Assembly (NCBI GenBank): GCA_002345845.1
Contig: DDWF01000134.1
Coordinates: forward strand, 1-42,833
Direction of reading: 5' to 3'
DNA from: Betaproteobacteria bacterium UBA2293
Lineage (GTDB): Bacteria > Pseudomonadota > Gammaproteobacteria > Burkholderiales > Rhodocyclaceae
Length of the DNA stretch: 42,833 nt
The translations under genes were made by a program, and so were the position numbers. Position 1 is the first letter of the stretch; the number at the start of each line of letters is the position of its first letter. Below the pieces are notes generated by a model that was given only the letters and a program-made list of their open reading frames with translations, made no database searches and was not told where the DNA came from. Positions 37,690 through 42,833 of the stretch are shown in pieces.

Positions 37690-38033
37690 GAAAACCACTC
37701 CTCATCCTCGCCCTGCTGGCCGCCATCCCGCCCGCCGCCATTGGCGAAGGCGAGCCCCTCGGCCGCCTGTTCCTCACCCCGCAACAGCGCCAGGAGCTCA
37801 ACCGGCAGCGCCTGCAGGACCCCGCCAGCGGCCAGCGCAGCAGCCTCACCGTCAACGGCGAAGTACGCAGCTCCAGCGGCAAACGGACACGCTGGATCAA
37901 CGGCCAGGCCGACTGGCAGAACACAGCACAGACCCCGGCGCTACCGATCGGCGACAGCGTCGACCCGATCACCGGCGAACGCCAGCCGTTGCTTGGCGAT
38001 GGCCATATCCAGCGCACGCCCCGCCAACCATGA
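37686..38033 (+). CDS. Small exported pilus-locus protein (MshK-like)
   Basis: This 115-residue protein has a signal peptide (about 1-19, ending near AAIG) and a short polar periplasmic domain containing SSLTVNGEVRSSSGKRTRWI followed by NGQ. This pattern resembles the single homology-region fold of MshK, PilP and GspC proteins, which touch the secretin N-domains. Length and position after mshJ fit MshK, but identity is weak, so no symbol is given. ATG 37686 overlaps the mshJ stop by 4 bases. Confidence 0.7.
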   Translation: MRKPLLILALLAAIPPAAIGEGEPLGRLFLTPQQRQELNRQRLQDPASGQRSSLTVNGEVRSSSGKRTRWINGQADWQNTAQTPALPIGDSVDPITGERQPLLGDGHIQRTPRQP

Positions 38034-38941
38034 TCGGTGACCGGCGCTCGCAGCAGGGCATCATTCTCATCGGCCTGATTCTGATCCTGGTGATCGCTGC
38101 CGGTGCGACCTACCTGCAGCAGGCCAACCGCTCCAACACCACGGCCGTCGAGCGCGAGGCGAAAACCACGGCCGCACTCTTGGCAGCCCGCGACGCACTT
38201 CTCGCCAGAGCCATTCTTGACGACAATCGGCCAGGTAGTTTGCGCTGCCCAGCTCTTGATGACAGCGGCAACTCGCCATTTGCCACCCCTTGCCCGAGTT
38301 ATGCCGGCCGCTTCCCCTGGCGTACCGTCGACTCGACTGACTTTCGCGACTCATCCGGAACAGCGCTTTGGTATGTTCTGGCGCCAGATTTCCGAGATGG
38401 AAGCACCCCCATCAACAGCAGTGCCTCTACCGCAACACTGAGCCTCAATGGGCAGCCCGACATCATCGCTCTTATCATCGCTCCCGGCGGTGCGTTAGCT
38501 GGGCAGAACCGGCCTAGTAACAATATTGCTGATTATCTCGATGATCTGGACGCCAATCCGGCAACAAGCAACCGCGACGGTAATGAACAGTTCTTCTCCG
38601 GCACCGGCAGTAATTCATTCAATGACCGGATCATCGCCATCACCAAGACGGCATGGCGGGATGCGGTGGCCAAACGCGTTCTCGGCGAAATACGCTATGC
38701 CGTCGCGGCCGTTGGCGGTTCTTTGCCAGAGGCTGACACGAATAATGACGGAATGCCCGATTCTGCTGACATCGGCGCTTTCCCCTACAAGTTTGGAGAT
38801 TACGCTTCGAAGGCGTCAACTACTTGGCAAGGAGAACCTTGGCATAAGAGTCTGGAGCAGAACGGATGGTTTCCCTTGGTCACCTACGATCGACTTAACC
38901 GCACACTTTTGCTCGACGGGCATACAGTGACACTGCCATGA
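38030..38941 (+). CDS. Pilin-like protein lacking Glu5 (possible minor pilin)
   Basis: This 303-residue protein has a type IV pilin-like N-terminus, MIGDRRSQQG followed by the hydrophobic IILIGLILILVIAAGA, then a helix (YLQQANRSN...LLAARDALLARA) and an extended soluble domain. If processed after Gly10 the mature protein would have Gly, not Glu, at position 5, as in GspK/PilX-class tip or minor subunits. The RCPALDDSGN segment resembles the proline-rich motif seen in prepilins of MSHA loci. Base composition falls in the second half compared with upstream msh genes. It is coupled to both neighbours by 4-base overlaps (ATGA). The exact family was not recognised. Confidence 0.72.
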   Translation: MIGDRRSQQGIILIGLILILVIAAGATYLQQANRSNTTAVEREAKTTAALLAARDALLARAILDDNRPGSLRCPALDDSGNSPFATPCPSYAGRFPWRTVDSTDFRDSSGTALWYVLAPDFRDGSTPINSSASTATLSLNGQPDIIALIIAPGGALAGQNRPSNNIADYLDDLDANPATSNRDGNEQFFSGTGSNSFNDRIIAITKTAWRDAVAKRVLGEIRYAVAAVGGSLPEADTNNDGMPDSADIGAFPYKFGDYASKASTTWQGEPWHKSLEQNGWFPLVTYDRLNRTLLLDGHTVTLP

Positions 38942-39606
38942 CCCCACTCGCTTCTCGAGCCCAGCCTCGCTCCATTCGCGCCAGCGGCTTCTCTCTCGTC
39001 GAGATGGCCATAGTTCTGGTCATCTTTGCCCTGCTTGCTGGCGGACTGATGATGACCCTGACCACCCAGCAAGAGATTCTGCGTCTGAGCGAAGCTCGCC
39101 GGCAGCTGGCTGACATCCGAGAGGCATTGCTCGGTTATGCGGTGATAAACGGCCGCCTTCCCAGCCCCGCTGACCCAAGCATCGCCAGTGGCTCGGCTAA
39201 TGCGGGGATTGCGGCTACTACGCTTACGTCAGGCGTCTTGCCGTGGGCAACGCTAGGCTTGCCGGAGACGGACCCATGGGGTCAGCGTTTCACTTATAGA
39301 GTCAGCGCCAACTTCGTCACCCCATTCACCATCGCGAGTGTTGGCAACATCGACATTACCGACGGTGCCGTCATGATTGCCGAAGACCAGCCAGCCATCG
39401 TCATCTCCCACGGCCGCAACGGCCTCGGCGGTTACCGGTCGACAGGCCTCCAAGTCGCCGGTGCACTCGGCGACGAGTTGGAAAATGCCGACGCCGACCT
39501 CACCTTCGTCAGCCGCACGCAAGGCGCCAATTTTGACGACGAGGCCACCTGGGTGCCGCTACCCATCCTGATGAGCCGGATGATCGCCGCCGGTCGCCTG
39601 CCCTAG
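38938..39606 (+). CDS. Type IV prepilin-like protein
   Basis: This 222-residue prepilin has a 17-residue leader ending in Gly before FSLVEMAIVLVIFALLAGGL, with the methylated Phe1 and Glu5 of the mature pilin. The globular part includes LLGYAVINGRLPSPADPS and LPWATLGLPETDPWGQRFTY, which are typical of MSHA/type II secretion-type pseudopilins and minor pilins. It follows the preceding pilin-like gene with a 4-base overlap and probably works with it. It is followed by an 86-base gap, then the adenylate cyclase gene. Part of the gene has lower GC than its neighbours. Confidence 0.88.
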   Translation: MTPLASRAQPRSIRASGFSLVEMAIVLVIFALLAGGLMMTLTTQQEILRLSEARRQLADIREALLGYAVINGRLPSPADPSIASGSANAGIAATTLTSGVLPWATLGLPETDPWGQRFTYRVSANFVTPFTIASVGNIDITDGAVMIAEDQPAIVISHGRNGLGGYRSTGLQVAGALGDELENADADLTFVSRTQGANFDDEATWVPLPILMSRMIAAGRLP

Positions 39607-39692
39607 GCGAAATCGCTTCGGCCGTCGGTTGACCTGTGCTGGCGCCACTGCCACACTGAATCACGCAGTCGCCATGACGATGCCCTGATTCC

Positions 39693-40997
39693 GTGAGCCA
39701 GCCAAACTTCCATTTTTCCCTGCGCGATGCCGGTATTGATCCGGACGACGATGCCGAGACCCGGCTGAAAAAATCCTTGCTGATTTTTGCCACCGGCCTG
39801 GTCTGCCTGGGGTCCATGCTCTGGCTTTTCCTTTACGGCCAGCTGGGACCGCAGTTTTCCGCTACCGAGCCATTCATCTTCCAGATCCTGCTCGTCGGCA
39901 ATCTGCTGTATTTCTTTCACAGCCGGAACTTCAATTTCTTCCGTCATTCGCAACTGGCGCTCCTGCTCTTTGCCCCCTTCGCCGTCCAGTGGGGCATCGG
40001 CAACTTCATCACGGCCAGCGGCACCAGCCTGTGGGGGCTGCTGGCGCCGATCGGCGCCATCCTGTTCATCGGACCGCGCGAATCGATCGCCTGGTTCGTC
40101 GCCTACATTTTCCTCACCGCGCTTTCCGGCTTCTTCGACTATTACCTGGCCGACAGCCTGGCCAGCAAGGGACCGAAGATCGCCACCGAAACGACCGTCT
40201 TCTTCTTTGCCCTCAATTTCGCCGCCATCTCGACCATCGTCTATCTGCTGCTACGCTACGCGGTCATCGAACGCGCCCGTGCCCAGACCGAACTGGAAGC
40301 CACCCACCAGAAGTTGCAGGAAGAACAGGAGCGCTCCGAACGGCTGCTGCTCAACATCCTGCCCGGCCCCATCGCCGAGCGCCTGAAGCGTGACAAGCAG
40401 ACCATCGCCGACGGCTTCGCCGATGTTTCGGTGATGTTCGTCGACATCGTCAATTTCACCCGCATCGCCGAAGGCATGACGCCGCAGCAGGTCTTCGCCA
40501 TGCTCAACCGCATCTTCTCCTCCTTCGACGAACTGGCGGAGCAGTACGGCGTCGAGAAGATCAAGACCATCGGCGACGCCTACATGGTGGCCGGCGGCCT
40601 GAACAACGAGCAAAGCAACTATTCGCGGGCCATCGCCGAGCTGGCCATCGCCATGCGCGACCTGCTGCACCGCGACTTCGTCGTCAACGACATGCATCTC
40701 GACGTGCGCATCGGCATTGGCACCGGCCCCATCGTTGCCGGCGTCGTCGGCAAGAAAAAGTTCATCTACGACCTGTGGGGCGACACGGTCAACCTGGCCA
40801 GCCGAATCACCAGCGAAGGGGTGCCGGGGATGATCCAGGTGGATGAAACGACTTGGCAGCGCCTGGCCAAAGACTTCATTTTCGAGGCGCCGCAGACTAT
40901 TTACCTGAAGGGCAAGGGCAACACCGTGGTCCATCGGCTGAGCGGCCCACGGACGGATACGCCGGCCGTTGAAGTCAGCCGGGAGCTGACAGCCTGA
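39693..40997 (+). CDS. Membrane-bound class III adenylate cyclase
   Basis: This 434-residue protein has an N-terminal membrane domain with about six spans (25-185), a short coiled coil (about 200-230) and a class III cyclase domain. The metal aspartates are Asp251 (in FVDIVNFT) and Asp295 (in GDAYMV). Lys291 and Asp360 (in YDLWGDTVN) are the adenine-selecting pair, so ATP rather than GTP is expected. Asn367 and Arg371 are the transition-state residues. All catalytic positions are present. The start is GTG 39693. It lies between the pilin genes and a convergent kinase, with 23 bases of 3' overlap. A role in cAMP control of pili is inferred from position only. Confidence 0.9.
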   Translation: MSQPNFHFSLRDAGIDPDDDAETRLKKSLLIFATGLVCLGSMLWLFLYGQLGPQFSATEPFIFQILLVGNLLYFFHSRNFNFFRHSQLALLLFAPFAVQWGIGNFITASGTSLWGLLAPIGAILFIGPRESIAWFVAYIFLTALSGFFDYYLADSLASKGPKIATETTVFFFALNFAAISTIVYLLLRYAVIERARAQTELEATHQKLQEEQERSERLLLNILPGPIAERLKRDKQTIADGFADVSVMFVDIVNFTRIAEGMTPQQVFAMLNRIFSSFDELAEQYGVEKIKTIGDAYMVAGGLNNEQSNYSRAIAELAIAMRDLLHRDFVVNDMHLDVRIGIGTGPIVAGVVGKKKFIYDLWGDTVNLASRITSEGVPGMIQVDETTWQRLAKDFIFEAPQTIYLKGKGNTVVHRLSGPRTDTPAVEVSRELTA

Positions 40998-42687
40998 AGG
41001 CCACCCGGCCCGGCCGGTTCTCGCTCAATTCGAGCCGGTAGCCAGCCGCTGCCGCCTGGCGGGCGGCATGGTAAAGGCCGATACCCAGACCATCCTCGGA
41101 ATTCACCGGCTCGCGCAGGATGGCCGCGGCCAGTGCCGGCGCCAGCGGCTCGCCATCGTCGCTGACCGACAGCACGCCATCGCCTAGCTGGACCATGATC
41201 GCCAGCCCAGGTTGGCGCAGGCGCTTGGCCAAAGCATTCTGCAGCAGATTCTCGGCAACGCTGTCGTACAGGTTGCCGGGCAGGAACAAGCCGCTGCCAG
41301 CCTGCCCCTGCCAGTCGATGCCGCTGTCCGCGTAGCGGCCGCGCAGGCGTCGCCACCACTCGTCCGCCGCCATTGATTCGCCGCGCTCGATCAGCGGTGT
41401 CTGCAGCTTTTCCAGGGTCGCCTTGAGGCGTTCTGTGATCAGCGGCAGCTGCTTCCCGAGCAGGCCAGCCAGCTCCACCGGATCGCCCGGCTGGCCGGCC
41501 GCATAGCAAAGCCCCTGCATGGATTGCAGCAGGTTCTTGACGTCGTGTGTCACCCGCGAGCCAGTTTCGTACACCGCCTGCAAATAGCCCATCCGCTGCA
41601 GTTCACGCGCCTGCCGTTTGACCAGATAGAACTCCGCGGTCAGACGCAACAGCCATTCGACATGCCAACGCACTGAAGGTGATGGCGGCGTACGGAAATA
41701 GACGGTCAGGACCAACGCCTCGGCCCGGTGCTCGTGGACATGCGCTGTCCGTTCACCCGACTGGCCGCTGCTGTCAGCGGCCTCCCAGGAAACACCGACG
41801 ACCCAGGGCATGGCCTGCAGGCGGGCCATCACTGCCGCCAGGAAGGCCGCCGGCTCGCGCTCCCGCTCGTTTTCCTCACTCAGATGGACCAGCCACTGTT
41901 CGAGCGGCATGCCCACCGACAGCAGATAACGGGACACCGCCGAACTGACGCCGGAAAATCCGCCGCGCGGATTCCACGACCAGGCGACTAGGAGCAGGGC
42001 ACCGGCCATGGTCATCGAGGTCATGAACAAGGCCTGCACGTAGCCGACCCCGCCGACCAGCATGTAGGCCAGGGCGCCGAGAACGAAAACGGCCAGCACA
42101 AGGAAGACCAGCATGCCGTAGAACAGGTCGAAGGCATCGCCCGCCCGACGCTGCGGCGCCCGCGCCGGAAAGACCAGGAGTAGCGGCAGCAACAGCGGCA
42201 TCAGCCGGGCAAAGGCCTCACGCGGCAGCGGATCAAGCACCACCTTGGGCGAAATTTCCGGCAACACGCCAAAAACCGTGACGCTGACGACATAGCCAAA
42301 AGCCAGCAGATAACCGATACGTTCGCCGCGCCGCTCGGTCCACATCACTCGGCCGCCGATCGCCGCGGCCAGGGCGCCGCACCAGATGAGCAACAGCCAC
42401 GGCCCGAGTATCCAGGTCGAACCAAGAACAACGAGGAACAGGACAGCGCCCTGGCGCGGGCTGATCCGCCGCTCGCCAGCGACGAAGGGCTGCCAGATCA
42501 GGAAGAGACCGATAGCGGCCACCCAGAGCAGGTGCACCGCCGGATTGCTCCAGCCACCGAAGGCCAACACATGCAGCATCAGCAGGTGCCCGGCGAGCAG
42601 GAGATGCGACCAGTCGGCCAGGCGCGCCGCCAGCTTCTGCTTGTAGGTGGCGTCCATTATTGAAACAGACTGTCCATTTTTCGACAC
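40975..42687 (-). CDS. Membrane sensor histidine kinase of the pilus island
   Basis: This 570-residue protein has an N-terminal membrane sensor of about six spans (30-260), a variable linker (about 265-365), and a kinase core. The H-box is VTHDVKNLLQSM with His381, the N-box is ENLLQNA, and the ATP-lid glycines are in VSDDGEPL and GLGIGLY. The HDxKN form of the H-box resembles PrsK-type kinases of PEP-CTERM systems. No receiver or cognate regulator is adjacent; the nearest is the sigma-54 regulator at 26775 at the other end of the pilus island. It is divergent from the prepilin gene at 42788, with a 100-base shared control region. ATG 42685-42687 was used; ATG 42655-42657 is an alternative. 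Confidence 0.88.
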   Translation of the reverse strand: MSKNGQSVSIMDATYKQKLAARLADWSHLLLAGHLLMLHVLAFGGWSNPAVHLLWVAAIGLFLIWQPFVAGERRISPRQGAVLFLVVLGSTWILGPWLLLIWCGALAAAIGGRVMWTERRGERIGYLLAFGYVVSVTVFGVLPEISPKVVLDPLPREAFARLMPLLLPLLLVFPARAPQRRAGDAFDLFYGMLVFLVLAVFVLGALAYMLVGGVGYVQALFMTSMTMAGALLLVAWSWNPRGGFSGVSSAVSRYLLSVGMPLEQWLVHLSEENEREREPAAFLAAVMARLQAMPWVVGVSWEAADSSGQSGERTAHVHEHRAEALVLTVYFRTPPSPSVRWHVEWLLRLTAEFYLVKRQARELQRMGYLQAVYETGSRVTHDVKNLLQSMQGLCYAAGQPGDPVELAGLLGKQLPLITERLKATLEKLQTPLIERGESMAADEWWRRLRGRYADSGIDWQGQAGSGLFLPGNLYDSVAENLLQNALAKRLRQPGLAIMVQLGDGVLSVSDDGEPLAPALAAAILREPVNSEDGLGIGLYHAARQAAAAGYRLELSENRPGRVAFRLSAPG

Positions 42688-42736
42688 TTAACGATCAAAA
42701 CCGGAAAGAATCTGCCAAAACCTTGCCTGTTTCCGC

Positions 42737-42752
42737 GGGCATGTATTTTGCA
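42737..42752 (+). promoter_or_regulatory. Sigma-54 (-24/-12) promoter of the prepilin gene
   Basis: GGGCATGTATTTTGCA matches the -24/-12 consensus at the invariant GG (42738-42739) and GC (42750-42751) with correct spacing. It has a perfect TTGCA -12 half. It would start transcription near 42763, about 25 bases before the prepilin ATG. Sigma-54 control of major pilin genes is well known (pilA with PilR). Confidence 0.75.
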
Positions 42753-42787
42753 GAGATGTTTGCAGAACAACTGAATCGGAGCATGCC

Positions 42788-42833
42788 ATGAAAAGCCATC
42801 AAAAAGGCTTCACCCTCGTCGAAATCGCCATCG
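42788..42833 (+). CDS. Type IV prepilin, N-terminal part (cut by window end)
   Basis: Only the first 15 residues are in the window. They are MKSHQKGFTLVEIAI, a short basic leader with the prepilin peptidase site after Gly7, Phe1 and Glu5 of the mature pilin. GGAG at 42778-42781 is the ribosome site, 6 bases before the ATG. Position beside an MSHA-like cluster and behind a sigma-54 promoter makes it the best candidate for the major (MshA-like) pilin, but the rest of the gene is needed to tell. Confidence 0.88.
   Translation, partial: MKSHQKGFTLVEIAI

Noticed and set aside
42688..42720. TGGCAG-like sequence upstream of the kinase on the minus strand
   Set aside because: The -12 half lacks the essential GC at the correct spacing.

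Overview
The window is a dense, high-GC stretch of a betaproteobacterial chromosome. Gene content and order (mla-ibaG-murA-his-hit-tat, short-form HisG, a PEP-CTERM/PrsT protein, PaaK, an MSHA-like pilus cluster) point to Rhodocyclales, probably a Dechloromonas/Azonexus-type organism. That placement is inferred from gene content, not from a search.

Layout. Positions 1-5933 hold the end of a phenylacetate-CoA ligase gene, a fumarylacetoacetate-hydrolase-family enzyme (-), a short FimV-like LysM/membrane protein (+), a NIF3/DUF34 protein (-), a DegS/AlgW-type periplasmic protease (+) and a class II glutamine amidotransferase (+). Positions 5934-11259 are one compact minus-strand block, read hisB-hisH-hisA-hisF-hisI-hisE-hit-tatA-tatB-tatC: histidine synthesis followed by the twin-arginine translocase. 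Positions 11335-16364 run on the plus strand: hisC, a 931-residue TPR protein of the PEP-CTERM PrsT type, and a small secreted PEP-CTERM protein behind a good sigma-54 promoter. The minus strand resumes with a short-chain chromate transporter pair, hisD, hisG, a cold-shock protein, murA, ibaG, an ABC-2 exporter (yadG/yadH-like) and the complete phospholipid-transport set mlaB, C, A, D, E, F (16374-26669).

Positions 26775-42833 are the most interesting part, an MSHA-like type IV pilus island. It opens with a sigma-54-dependent response regulator. Overlapping or closely spaced genes follow for an MshM-type ATPase with a DamX-like SPOR tail, secretin lipoprotein MshL, TPR protein MshN, assembly ATPase MshE with an N-terminal MshEN (c-di-GMP-type) domain, platform protein MshG, alignment proteins MshI/J/K and two pilin-like proteins. 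A membrane adenylate cyclase comes next, then a convergent membrane histidine kinase. Divergent from the kinase, behind a second good sigma-54 promoter, a prepilin gene starts and is cut by the window end. The island therefore carries a likely sigma-54 two-component switch plus c-di-GMP and cAMP modules around one pilus machine.

No tRNA, rRNA, CRISPR array, insertion sequence or phage gene was recognised. No intergenic gap exceeds about 300 bases; the longest are 15318-15601 (PEP-CTERM promoter and leader) and 19747-19982 (cold-shock gene leader). Start sites were chosen by family length, overlap with the upstream stop and ribosome-site spacing. Several differ from the longest open frame.
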